Notes: generated by a model from the letters alone, not told the origin. A DNA stretch of 64,000 nt from Achromobacter spanius (GCF_003994415.1 NZ_CP034689.1:186001-250000), one strand, 5' to 3'. Positions 33,701 to 40,822 are shown, numbered from the stretch's first letter. A program made the numbers and translations.

Positions 33701-35468
33701 CTTCCAGACGCAGCGGCGGGTTGACGTTGTTGATGTCCAGCAGGTTGGGCTTGGGGCCGATGAACGACACCAAGGACATCACCAACTGTTCGCGGATGGG
33801 GTCGATGGGCGGGTTCGTGACCTGCGCGAACAACTGGCGGAAATAGTTGTAGAACGGCTTGGCGCGGTCGGACAGCACGGCCAGCGGGGCGTCATTGCCC
33901 ATCGAGCCGATCACTTCCTCACCGGTGGACGCCATGGGTTCCAGGATGAACTTGTAGTCTTCCTGGGTCCAGCCGAAGGCTTGCTGGCGGTCCAGCAGCG
34001 ACACGGCCGACTGCGTGGCAACGGCGGTCTGGCGCGGCGCGGGCAGCGATTCCAGCTTGATCTGCAGGCGCTCGATCCATTGGCGGTACGGGCGGCTATT
34101 GGCCAGTTGCAGCTTGATTTCGGCGTCGTCGATGATGCGGCCTTGTTCCAGGTCGATCAGGAACATCTTGCCCGGCTGCAGGCGCCACTTCTTGACGATG
34201 CGATTTTCCGGAATCGACAGCGTGCCGGCTTCGGACGCCAGGATGACCATGTCGTCATCGGTGACCAGATAGCGGGCGGGGCGCAGGCCGTTGCGGTCCA
34301 GCGTGGCGCCGATCTGGCGGCCATCGGTGAACGCGACGGCGGCGGGGCCGTCCCACGGCTCCATCATGGCGGCGTGGTATTCGTAGAACGCGCGGCGCGA
34401 CTCGTCCATCTGCGTGTGCTGTTCCCAGGCTTCCGGGATCATCATCATCATGGCGTGGGCCAGGGAATAGCCCGAATTCACCAGCAGTTCCAGGCAGTTG
34501 TCGAACGTGGCGGTGTCCGACTGGCCTTCATAGACGATGGGGTACAGCTTCTTCAGGTCGTCGCCCAGCACGGCCGATTGCATCATGCCTTCGCGGGCGC
34601 GCAGCCAGTTGAAGTTGCCCTTGACCGTGTTGATTTCGCCGTTGTGGGCAATCATGCGGTACGGGTGGGCCAGCGGCCAGGCGGGGAACGTGTTGGTCGA
34701 GAAACGTTGGTGTACCAGCGCCAGGGCGGACACCGTGCGGGGGTCGGCCAGATCGCGGTAGTAGCGGCCAACCTGGTCGGCCAGCAGCAGGCCCTTGTAG
34801 ACCACGGTGCGAACCGATGCCGACGGCACGAAGTATTCCTTGCCGTGGGCCAGATGCATGGCCTGGATGGCGTGGCTGGCGGTCTTGCGAATGACGTACA
34901 GCTTGCGTTCCAGCGCGTCCGGCACCATCACGTCGGCGCCACGGCCGATGAACAATTGGCGGATGACGGGCTCGCAATCGCGCACCGTGGGCGACATGGG
35001 CATGTCGACATCCACCGGCACATTGCGCCAGCCCAGCACGACCTGGCCTTCGGCACGCACCGAGCGTTCAAGCTCTTGCTCGCAAGCCAGGCGCGAGGCG
35101 GTTTCCTTGGGCAGGAACACCATGGCCACGCCGTATTCGCCCGGAGGCGGCAGGATGATGCCTTGCTGGCCGAGTTCGTCGCGATAGAGCGTGTCGGGGA
35201 TCTGGATCAGGATGCCGGCGCCGTCGCCCATCAGCTTGTCCGCGCCAACCGCGCCGCGGTGGTCCAGGTTTTCAAGGATCTTCAGGCCTTGCTGGATGAT
35301 CGCGTGGCTTTTCTTGCCCTTGATGTGCGCAACGAATCCAACGCCGCAGGCGTCATGCTCGTTCTTGGGGTGGTACAGACCCTGGGCCGCGGGCAGACCG
35401 ATGCGGGACGCATCGATAGGGGTGGCCTTGGGCGTGGGACAGGATTCGATCGGGGTAATTTGGGGCAT
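30729..35468 (-). CDS. gltB: Glutamate synthase (NADPH) large subunit
   Basis: GltB converts glutamine and 2-oxoglutarate to two glutamates. The 1579-residue protein has an N-terminal class II amidotransferase domain whose nucleophile is the Cys of HDACGVGFVAH (exposed after removal of about 40 residues), the FMN-binding synthase domain with GGKSNTGEGGED and PGEGGQLPGHKVSEYIAKLR, the 3Fe-4S cysteines in CIMMRKCHLNTCPVG, and the C-terminal beta-helix (GEAFFNGVAGERFAVRNSG). I use the ATG at 35468 (MPQITPIESCPTPKATPID). Together with gltD it is a GOGAT operon. Confidence 0.98.
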   Translation of the reverse strand: MPQITPIESCPTPKATPIDASRIGLPAAQGLYHPKNEHDACGVGFVAHIKGKKSHAIIQQGLKILENLDHRGAVGADKLMGDGAGILIQIPDTLYRDELGQQGIILPPPGEYGVAMVFLPKETASRLACEQELERSVRAEGQVVLGWRNVPVDVDMPMSPTVRDCEPVIRQLFIGRGADVMVPDALERKLYVIRKTASHAIQAMHLAHGKEYFVPSASVRTVVYKGLLLADQVGRYYRDLADPRTVSALALVHQRFSTNTFPAWPLAHPYRMIAHNGEINTVKGNFNWLRAREGMMQSAVLGDDLKKLYPIVYEGQSDTATFDNCLELLVNSGYSLAHAMMMMIPEAWEQHTQMDESRRAFYEYHAAMMEPWDGPAAVAFTDGRQIGATLDRNGLRPARYLVTDDDMVILASEAGTLSIPENRIVKKWRLQPGKMFLIDLEQGRIIDDAEIKLQLANSRPYRQWIERLQIKLESLPAPRQTAVATQSAVSLLDRQQAFGWTQEDYKFILEPMASTGEEVIGSMGNDAPLAVLSDRAKPFYNYFRQLFAQVTNPPIDPIREQLVMSLVSFIGPKPNLLDINNVNPPLRLEVSQPVLDFAAMAQIRDIEQVTGKKFRSFELDITYPAAWGSEGIEARVAALCARAVDAVQSGYNILIVSDRLVDSERVAIPALLATSAVHQHLIRAGLRTNTGLVVETGSAREVHHFALLGGYGAEAIHPYLALESLGKMNDPEKAVKNFIKAIGKGLNKVMSKMGISTYMSYTGAQIFEAVGLQSKLVDKYFTGTSSNIEGIGIFQVAEEALRQHRAAFSTDPVLANDLDAGGEYAYRVRGEEHMWTPDSIAKLQHASRANNYRTYKEYAQIINDQSRRHMTLRGLFEFRFDPTRAIPLDDVEPAKDIVKRFATGAMSLGSISTEAHSVLAVAMNRIGGKSNTGEGGEDELRYRAEMREGKSTIKDGDTLASLLGSDRIEADVALKKGDSLRSKIKQVASGRFGVTAEYLSSADQIQIKMAQGAKPGEGGQLPGHKVSEYIAKLRYSVPGVGLISPPPHHDIYSIEDLAQLIHDLKNVNSKASVSVKLVSEVGVGTVAAGVAKAKADHVVIAGHDGGTGASPVSSIKHVGTPWELGLAETQQTLVLNRLRSRIRVQADGQMKTGRDVVIGALLGADEFGFATAPLVVEGCIMMRKCHLNTCPVGVATQDPVLRKKFQGKPEHVVNFFFFIAEEVREIMAQLGIRKFDDLIGRADLLDMRSGVEHWKAQGLDFARVFHQTQSDADVRQTEEQDHGLANALDHQLIERSRPALERGEKVSFIVPVRNRNRTIGAMLSGAVASRYGHDGLPDDTIHIQCNGTAGQSFGAFLAHGITMDLVGEGNDYVGKGLSGGRIIVRSPNDFRGFGPDHIIAGNTVLYGALAGEAFFNGVAGERFAVRNSGAATVVEGTGDHGCEYMTGGTVVVLGATGRNFAAGMSGGVAYVWDPERTLKHRVNLSMVELESVAPHAEQQALNNIDIWHSAQRGGERETDETILRRLVEDHFRYTGSYRAREILGDWEASRGKFVKVMPTDYRRALGEMWRAANQQQLAA

Positions 35469-35518
35469 GGCGCGCTCCGCAGTGAGCCTGCGTCGTAATG
35501 TTGCAGTGCAGGAGACGG

Positions 35519-35547
35519 ACAATACCCCCACCGAGGGTAGGGTGCAA
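35519..35547 (-). promoter_or_regulatory. Promoter of gltBD
   Basis: On the minus strand TTGCAC (35542-35547) and TATTGT (35519-35524) are exactly 17 bases apart, about 50 bases before the gltB ATG. The region upstream carries three palindromes. The match to sigma70 is moderate. Confidence 0.5.
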
Positions 35548-35558
35548 TAAAAACAAAC

Positions 35559-35619
35559 AGGGTATGACCCTATTTATATTGATGATCCATCATAGGGCAT
35601 TAATATGGGGACATATTAA
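35559..35619. promoter_or_regulatory. Three palindromes upstream of gltB, putative operator array
   Basis: AGGGT-ATG-ACCCT (35559-35571), TGATG-ATC-CATCA (35580-35592) and TTAATATG-GGGA-CATATTAA (35600-35619) are perfect inverted repeats with centres about 21 and 24 bases apart, close to two helical turns. They lie upstream of the predicted -35 of gltB. The rest of the gap to 35796 has no gene and nothing else I can name. Confidence 0.5.
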
Positions 35620-35796
35620 GGTCCGCGCCATTCCTGGGGCGATGCGCAGGGGTGAGCGCGAGGCGATCCGAGTCTGCACCAAAATCGATCTTTTTCGAAT
35701 AATGCGTCCCCATTTTTTGGCGCGCATGTGCGCCATCGCCTGTGGCGAAAAATGCACAGCCGGGGGCAGTCCAGGTCCACAAAGGGCGTCAAATAA

Positions 35797-35819
35797 AAAC
35801 CCGCCAGGCAGGCGGGTTT
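35797..35819 (-). terminator. Rho-independent terminator of the RAYT-like gene
   Basis: A 9-bp perfect stem AAACCCGCC (35797-35805) / GGCGGGTTT (35811-35819) with a 5-base loop is followed on the minus strand by TTATTT. It begins 7 bases after the stop of the RAYT-like gene. Confidence 0.75.
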
Positions 35820-35825
35820 GGAAAT

Positions 35826-36584
35826 TCAAGAAGTTGCCGGAGGGTTGTTGCTGGGCGGCGGGGTCGCGGGCGAATCCGATTCCGTTGCAGCGGCGGGTTT
35901 CTTGCGCGGCCGACCGCGCTGGCCCGGTGCCACGCGCCGGCTGGCGGTATGCGCCAGGCTGGCAATGAAGCTGGGCCCGCCCAATGCCCACTGGCCGGAT
36001 ACAGCTTGATCAATGCGCTGGGACTCTTCCCGCGACAAGCCGTCTTGCAAGCGTTTGCGGTAGTTGGCTTGACGGTCGAAAGGCGTGTTGCCGCAAGCCC
36101 AGTAGTCCGCGTGGTCGGACTGCCATTGCGCGGGCGCGGCCGTGGTGTTGCCGGTGTGGCTGGCCGCCGAGGACCATGGCCATGAATCAGGATCTTGCGA
36201 GGCGCCGCTGCGCACGGGATACGTTTCCAGCCAGACCAGCGCCGGCAGCACCCATGCGCCCGGTTCCAGCAAGGCGGACCGGTAACGCCCCGCGAAGACC
36301 CGGCCACCGCGCAGGCGAGCGGCCAGGTTGCGGCCCAGCGTCTGCATCAACCGAGGCAAACCTTCTTCGTCGGCGGGGGTGGCCAACAGCAGGATGCGGT
36401 CGTTCGCCAGCAGCCAGCCGTGGACAGACACCCGATGGCGTTGAGCGGATTCGCCCAGCCAGGTGGCCAATTGGTTCAGGATGTCGGCGGGCGCGGGTTG
36501 AGACGGCGCGGCCAGCGGCGAAATGAAGTTGGCCTGCACCAGTTGGGGCAGCCCAGGGGCGTACAGACGGGGCAGACGGGCCAT
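35826..36584 (-). CDS. RAYT-like (REP-associated tyrosine transposase) homologue without HUH motif
   Basis: The 252-residue protein aligns by eye with RAYT/TnpA-REP proteins: N-terminal MARLPRLYAPGLPQ, a middle MQTLGRNLAARL, GRYRSALLE, and the C-terminal GQWALGG and RRVAPGQRGRPRKK. The first conserved His (normally PQHVxQRGN) is LVQAN here, and the HUH motif (normally NHVHLLLTP) reads NDRILLLATP, so both metal-binding histidines are gone. DNA-nicking activity is therefore unlikely, while the basic tail is kept, suggesting a DNA-binding role. It stands alone between gltBD and fghA and has its own terminator. Confidence 0.8.
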   Translation of the reverse strand: MARLPRLYAPGLPQLVQANFISPLAAPSQPAPADILNQLATWLGESAQRHRVSVHGWLLANDRILLLATPADEEGLPRLMQTLGRNLAARLRGGRVFAGRYRSALLEPGAWVLPALVWLETYPVRSGASQDPDSWPWSSAASHTGNTTAAPAQWQSDHADYWACGNTPFDRQANYRKRLQDGLSREESQRIDQAVSGQWALGGPSFIASLAHTASRRVAPGQRGRPRKKPAAATESDSPATPPPSNNPPATS

Positions 36585-36813
36585 AGTGTCAGGGCTTGCG
36601 TATCTGGAAGAACGGGTTGTCTTCGCTCACGGTATATAAATAGTGCCACGATGGGCGCTGGTCAAGTACCGCGATCACAATATGGGCACGGAATCGCTTT
36701 TTTTTGTCGTCCGGCCGGTATGCAGCGCAGGTTAACATTCGGCGACGGAACGTCGTACCGTGGATATACCCTAACCCGTCTTCGCTTTTTCATCCCCCGA
36801 CCGGAGAACGTCC

Positions 36814-37680
36814 ATGCCCGTGGCCCTGGAGCTCATTTCCCAGCATCGCTGCTTTGGCGGTACGCAGCGCTACTACCGCCATGAGTCCGCCCAGATCGGC
36901 CTGCCCATGCGCTTTTCGGTCTTCGTGCCGCCCCAAGCCGAGCAAGGCCCCGTGCCCGTGCTGTTCTTTCTGGCAGGCCTGACCTGCACGGAAGAGACGT
37001 TCATGATCAAGGCCGGGGCACAGCGCCTGGCGGCGGAATTGGGCGTGATGCTTGTTGCGCCAGACACCAGTCCGCGCGGCGCCAACGTGCCTGGCGAAGA
37101 CGAAAGCTGGGATCTGGGCACTGGCGCGGGCTTCTATGTGGATGCCGTCACGCCAGCGTGGCGCGACCACTACCGCATGTACAGCTACGTGACCGAAGAA
37201 CTGCACGCCATCGTCACGGGCGGCACATTGCCGGGCGATGCGTCGCGCACCGGTATTTTCGGCCACTCCATGGGCGGCCACGGCGCGCTGGTATTGGCGC
37301 TGCGCAACCCGGGCAAATTCCGTTCGGTGTCGGCCTTTGCGCCGATCGCCGCGCCCAGCCAGTGCCCCTGGGGCAAGAAGGCATTCGGCGCCTACCTGGG
37401 CGACAACCCCGCCGACTGGGCCGCGTACGACGCTGCTTCGCTGATGCAGGGGATGAAACAGCCCTTTCCGGGCGGCATCCTGATCGACCAGGGAGAATCC
37501 GACCAATTCCTGGCCGAGCAGTTGTATCCCGAGGTGTTCGAATCCGCCTGCGCCGCCGCCGGCCAGCCACTCACCCTGCGCCGCCAGCCCGGCTATGACC
37601 ATGGCTATTACTTCATCTCGACCTTCATCGAAGATCACATCCGGTTTCACGTCGAGCGGCTTGGAAAACCGGCAGGGTGA
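36814..37680 (+). CDS. fghA: S-formylglutathione hydrolase
   Basis: FghA, an alpha/beta hydrolase, hydrolyses S-formylglutathione to formate in glutathione-dependent formaldehyde detoxification. The 288-residue protein shows the esterase D pattern: VLFFLAGLTCTEETFMIKAG, the nucleophile Ser in FGHSMGGHGALV, Asp in DQGESDQFL and His in PGYDHGYYF. The usual partner, glutathione-dependent alcohol dehydrogenase, is not adjacent in this window. The ATG at 36814 is the first in frame with the conserved start. Confidence 0.95.
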   Translation: MPVALELISQHRCFGGTQRYYRHESAQIGLPMRFSVFVPPQAEQGPVPVLFFLAGLTCTEETFMIKAGAQRLAAELGVMLVAPDTSPRGANVPGEDESWDLGTGAGFYVDAVTPAWRDHYRMYSYVTEELHAIVTGGTLPGDASRTGIFGHSMGGHGALVLALRNPGKFRSVSAFAPIAAPSQCPWGKKAFGAYLGDNPADWAAYDAASLMQGMKQPFPGGILIDQGESDQFLAEQLYPEVFESACAAAGQPLTLRRQPGYDHGYYFISTFIEDHIRFHVERLGKPAG

Positions 37681-37691
37681 AAGCCCGCTTC

Positions 37692-37719
37692 TATACTGGG
37701 TAGCCTGCCGCGGCAGGCT
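37692..37719 (+). promoter_or_regulatory. Possible promoter with perfect 18-bp palindrome upstream of the unknown membrane gene
   Basis: TATACT (37692-37697) is followed by the perfect palindrome AGCCTGCCG/CGGCAGGCT (37702-37719), which would cover the transcription start. No clear -35 is present. It could be an operator or a chance GC palindrome. Confidence 0.35.
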
Positions 37720-37751
37720 CGCGGCGCTCTGGGCGCATCGGGCTATCAGCC

Positions 37752-38468
37752 GTGGTGCGCTATATAGGAACGCCTGACTTGATCAACGGTATTGCTCCCT
37801 TCGTCTGGATTCTTCTGGGCGCCCTCGTCGTCCTGCTGCCCGGCCTTGTCATGCTGCTGAGCCGCGGCGGCCCGCGTGACGAGCGCGGCCGCAAGATGTT
37901 CCAGTTTCGTCCGGTACGCCGCCTGTTCGGCCTGATGCTGGTCTTGCTGGGATGTGTTTCCGGGCTGCTGGCCTTGTCGCTGGTGCAGTTTTACAAGCTG
38001 ACTACGGACGAATCCGTGGCCCGGGTCGAAATTCGCCAACAGGCCGAAGGGCAGTTTCAGCTGACCGCCACCGGGCCGGGCACGGAGCCCAAGCAATACG
38101 TGCTGTATGGCGACCAATGGCAAATCGACGCCCGCGTCGTGCGCTGGAAGCTGCCGGCGCTGATGGCGGGTGTGCCGCCGTTGTACCGCCTTGAGCGCTT
38201 GTCAGGGCGCCACAGCGACATCGCGCGTGAAGCGACCGGCACCAGGTCCGTCCACGCGCTGGACGATTGGCCCGCGCCGGATCTTGGGTCCCTGAAGAAG
38301 AGTTTTCCGAACTGGTTCCCCTTCGTCGATGTCCAATTTGGCAGCGCCGCCTACATGCCGATGTTCGACGGCGCGAAATACCAGGTGTATATGGACCCGC
38401 GCGGCGCCTTGTTCATCCGGCCGGATGGAGAGGCCACGGCAGAGGGTTTGAAGCGTCTGGGCTGGTAG
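37752..38468 (+). CDS. Unrecognised two-helix membrane protein
   Basis: I do not recognise this 238-residue protein. It has two membrane segments (about residues 14-36 and 60-82, IAPFVWILLGALVVLLPGLV and LFGLMLVLLGCVSGLLAL) separated by a short basic loop, then a long extracytoplasmic or cytoplasmic domain of about 155 residues rich in aromatic and charged residues. The start is uncertain: GTG 37752 is followed by GTG 37755, and a TTG at 37779 (LINGIAPFVW) is also possible. It lies between fghA and rpoH, in its own transcription unit as far as I can see. Confidence 0.7.
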   Translation: MVRYIGTPDLINGIAPFVWILLGALVVLLPGLVMLLSRGGPRDERGRKMFQFRPVRRLFGLMLVLLGCVSGLLALSLVQFYKLTTDESVARVEIRQQAEGQFQLTATGPGTEPKQYVLYGDQWQIDARVVRWKLPALMAGVPPLYRLERLSGRHSDIAREATGTRSVHALDDWPAPDLGSLKKSFPNWFPFVDVQFGSAAYMPMFDGAKYQVYMDPRGALFIRPDGEATAEGLKRLGW

Positions 38469-38518
38469 CGCCTTTTGGCCTGATCGGTGCGTCAGAAAAA
38501 ATGGGGACACGCCATAAA

Positions 38519-38525
38519 CTTGAAA
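38519..38525 (+). promoter_or_regulatory. Possible -35 element before rpoH
   Basis: CTTGAAA (38519-38525) equals the sigma32 -35 consensus and also contains TTGAAA, usable by sigma70 with TAGTCG (38542-38547) at 16 bases. No sigma32 -10 (CCCCAT) is seen, so the sigma32 reading is doubtful. Confidence 0.35.
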
Positions 38526-38549
38526 CTTTGACGCGGCGCAATAGTCGTA

Positions 38550-38576
38550 TTAGCACTCCCTTTACTAGAGTGCTAA
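38550..38576. promoter_or_regulatory. CIRCE operator upstream of rpoH
   Basis: TTAGCACTC (38550-38558), nine bases (38559-38567), then GAGTGCTAA (38568-38576) is a perfect match to the CIRCE inverted repeat bound by HrcA. It is 46 bases before the rpoH start codon, in the region of the expected transcription start. Confidence 0.95.
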
Positions 38577-38622
38577 CATCGAATCCATGTCGCTATCCCC
38601 TCGCTTTCCGGAGACCCCCGCT

Positions 38623-39507
38623 ATGAAGCAACCCAGTACCTCGTTGGCCGCGTCTGGCAACGCTCTGGCGTTGGCCATTGCCAATCCGGGCGCACTTGGC
38701 ACGATCGACGCTTATATTTCTACCGTCAACCGCTTGCCCGTTCTGTCGGCCGAGCGTGAAACCGAGTTGGGCCGTCGCCTGCGCGACCAGGAAGACCTGG
38801 GTGCCGCGCGCGAACTGATTCTTTCGCACCTGCGCCTGGTGGTGTCGGTGGCGCGCCAGTACCTGGGCTATGGTTTGCCCCACGCCGACCTTATCCAGGA
38901 AGGCAACGTTGGCCTGATGAAAGCCGTGAAGCGTTTCGACCCGGAGCGCGGTGTGCGCCTGGTGTCGTTTGCCGTGCACTGGATCAAGGCCGAAATTCAC
39001 GAATACATCATCCGCAACTGGCGTCTGGTCAAGGTGGCCACCACCAAGGCCCAGCGCAAGCTGTTCTTCAACCTGCGCAGCATGCGTCCCGACGGCCAGA
39101 CGCTGGACCCCGACCAAGTCGACCACATCGCCAGCGAACTGAACGTGCGCCGCGAAGATGTCAGCGAAATGGAAGTGCGTTTGTCCGGCCGCGACATGTC
39201 GCTGGAAAACCAGGATGACGATGACGACAGCTATGCGCCCATCGCCTACCTGTCCGACGACGGCCGCCAGGAGCCCACGCGGGTGCTGGAACGCGCCGCG
39301 CGCGACCAACTGCAAAGCACTGGCCTGACCAGCGCGCTGGATGCCTTGGACGCCCGTTCGCGCCGCATCGTTGAAGCGCGCTGGCTGCAGGATGACGGCG
39401 GCGCCACGCTGCACGAACTGGCGCAAGAGTTCGGCGTGTCCGCCGAACGCATCCGCCAGATCGAAGCCGCGGCGCTAAAGAAGATGCGCGGCAATCTGGC
39501 TTCCTGA
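38623..39507 (+). CDS. rpoH: RNA polymerase heat-shock sigma factor RpoH (sigma32)
   Basis: RpoH directs transcription of chaperone and protease genes after heat or envelope stress. The 294-residue protein has region 2 (LRLVVSVARQYLGYGLPHAD, LIQEGNVGLMKAVKRFDP, VSFAVHWIKAEIHEYIIRNW), the diagnostic RpoH box QRKLFFNLR near residue 148, and region 4.2 (LHELAQEFGVSAERIRQIEA). The ATG at 38623 has GGAG nine bases upstream; an earlier frame start at 38587 is unlikely. It is preceded by a CIRCE box, implying HrcA control, and followed by a terminator. Confidence 0.97.
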   Translation: MKQPSTSLAASGNALALAIANPGALGTIDAYISTVNRLPVLSAERETELGRRLRDQEDLGAARELILSHLRLVVSVARQYLGYGLPHADLIQEGNVGLMKAVKRFDPERGVRLVSFAVHWIKAEIHEYIIRNWRLVKVATTKAQRKLFFNLRSMRPDGQTLDPDQVDHIASELNVRREDVSEMEVRLSGRDMSLENQDDDDDSYAPIAYLSDDGRQEPTRVLERAARDQLQSTGLTSALDALDARSRRIVEARWLQDDGGATLHELAQEFGVSAERIRQIEAAALKKMRGNLAS

Positions 39508-39540
39508 TTCGGTTCCCGATCCGCTGGTTGATGCCTGACT

Positions 39541-39566
39541 CGGGCCGCGCAAGCGGCCCTTTTCTT
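39541..39566 (+). terminator. Terminator of rpoH
   Basis: Stem GGGCCGC (39542-39548) / GCGGCCC (39553-39559) with a 4-base loop, followed by TTTTCTTT. It begins 34 bases after the rpoH stop. Confidence 0.75.
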
Positions 39567-39673
39567 TGCCCAGCGTTTCCGCGTGCCACCCTGCCAATAA
39601 CGGCGCCAATAAATTGATACAAATTCGCCGGCAAATTTCGGGCTCTTGCAGAAACTTAATAAAGAGAGCGCCG

Positions 39674-39807
39674 CCTAAGTTCATGTAGACCGCGAACTTT
39701 AGCTAGTTTGCAGTCTTGCCATCCGTCTCGGCTTCTCCTCTTTCCCCTCCCCTATGAGACGGATGCTTGCGGGGCACCACATATATTCATATATCTGGTG
39801 CCCCGAT
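39674..39807 (+). ncRNA. Candidate small RNA downstream of rpoH with CU-rich loop
   Basis: Between the rpoH terminator and the convergent CpdA gene there is no coding frame, but a clear two-hairpin RNA: a perfect 10-bp stem CATCCGTCTC (39720-39729) / GAGACGGATG (39756-39765) with a 26-base loop made almost only of C and U (39730-39755), then a terminator hairpin GGGGCACCA (39771-39779) / TGGTGCCCC (39796-39804) followed by GATTTTT. CU-rich loops resemble the anti-Shine-Dalgarno loops of known bacterial sRNAs such as the CcsR group of Rhodobacter. An inverted pair CTAAGTTC/GAACTTTAG (39674-39699) just upstream may be a promoter operator. The 5' end is not determined. Confidence 0.6.
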
Positions 39808-39809
39808 TT
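39771..39809 (+). terminator. Terminator hairpin of the candidate sRNA
   Basis: The 9-bp stem GGGGCACCA/TGGTGCCCC encloses ATATAT-TC-ATATAT, giving a long imperfect stem, and is followed by GATTTTT on the plus strand. On the minus strand no U tract follows, so it serves the plus transcript. Confidence 0.8.
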
Positions 39810-40646
39810 TTATGCGGCTTGCGCGTCGTCCGGCGCCAGCGCCGTATGCCACAACGCGTCCTGCACGCGACGCACGCCCGTGGCCATTGATCCATCCTGA
39901 TAGAGCTTGATCCAACGGTAGCCTGGCGCCAGGTTGTCGACCACATGCTTGCCGTCGCGAATGCTGAACTGGAAGCAGGTCGATGGCGTGGCCAGCATGC
40001 GCAGGTTGTGGCGGCGGCGGTCGAATTCATGATGGACGTGGCCCCACAGCAGTACGCGCGCCTGCGGCCAGCGCGTCAGCCGCTTGAACAGCGCCTGCGG
40101 GTTGTCGATCATCATCGAGTCGTGCCAATGACTGTCGATCTGCATGGGGTTGTGATGCATGGCAATCAGGGTGTGACGTCCGGGCTCGGCCGCAAGCGCC
40201 GCTTCCAGCATGTCCAACTGGCTGTCGGACAAGTGGCCGGCATTGGAGCCAGGGACCGTGGTGTCCAGAGTCACGACGCGCCAGGCGCCCACATCCGTCA
40301 CGGGCACTGACCATTGCGGCAGTTCTTGCCGCATCACGGCCGGCTGGTCGTGGTTGCCGGGCAGGCAACGGATCTGCGCACCCGACAAACCGCCGGCTTC
40401 ACCCAAAATCGCTGCAAAGCGCCGATAGGCGGCGGCCTCGCCGTCTTGCGACAAGTCGCCCGTGGCCAGCAGCAGGTCGGGCCGTTTGCCGTCGGCTTCA
40501 ATCTGGCGCAGCACCGCGCGCAGGCTCGCGTCGGTATTGACGCCCAGCATCGCGGTGTCGGGTTCGCCGAACAAATGGCTGTCGGTCAACTGGACCAGCA
40601 TGGCGGGCGCGTCGTGACGGCGGGCCAGAGAGTGGACGCGTGGCAA
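39810..40646 (-). CDS. cpdA: Class III cyclic-nucleotide phosphodiesterase (CpdA-like metallophosphoesterase)
   Basis: The 278-residue protein is a calcineurin-like phosphoesterase of the CpdA group that hydrolyses 3',5'-cAMP. All metal motifs are present: D-x-H in QLTDSHLF, GD in ATGDLSQDG, GNHD in CLPGNHDQP, H in AMHHNPMQ and GHVHH near residue 207. The start is read as TTG at 40646 because AGGAG stands six bases upstream and no ribosome site precedes the ATG at 40601. It is divergent from a cNMP-binding antiporter. Distinguishing CpdA from other class III members needs biochemistry. Confidence 0.82.
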   Translation of the reverse strand: MPRVHSLARRHDAPAMLVQLTDSHLFGEPDTAMLGVNTDASLRAVLRQIEADGKRPDLLLATGDLSQDGEAAAYRRFAAILGEAGGLSGAQIRCLPGNHDQPAVMRQELPQWSVPVTDVGAWRVVTLDTTVPGSNAGHLSDSQLDMLEAALAAEPGRHTLIAMHHNPMQIDSHWHDSMMIDNPQALFKRLTRWPQARVLLWGHVHHEFDRRRHNLRMLATPSTCFQFSIRDGKHVVDNLAPGYRWIKLYQDGSMATGVRRVQDALWHTALAPDDAQAA

Positions 40647-40822
40647 GTGCCGCTCCTGCGTAGTTTGTACGTTTGCACATTACCCAAAAAACAGGGCGCG
40701 GCGCGTATCAGCCGCGGCACCTAGGGTAACGAAACGTGCATTCTCTACGATTCCCTACAGTTTCCTAGCCTGCCTCACTGAAAAATACCGCTATTCTTGT
40801 CGCACCTCTCACTGCTCGGGAC

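Noticed and set aside
30741..35498. A 1585-codon open frame on the plus strand opposite gltB
   Set aside because: It is the antisense shadow of a GC-rich gene; composition is His/Arg/Ala-heavy without motifs, and the minus-strand frame is clearly glutamate synthase.
35525..35547. NtrC-type enhancer upstream of gltB
   Set aside because: Only one half of the TGCACC-N5-GGTGCA pattern is visible, and no sigma54 -24/-12 element is present.
35604..38510. Recurrent GGGGAC motif (near 35608, 35708 and 38502) as a dispersed repeat
   Set aside because: Only a 6-10 base core is shared and the flanks differ, so it is not distinguishable from chance in this composition.
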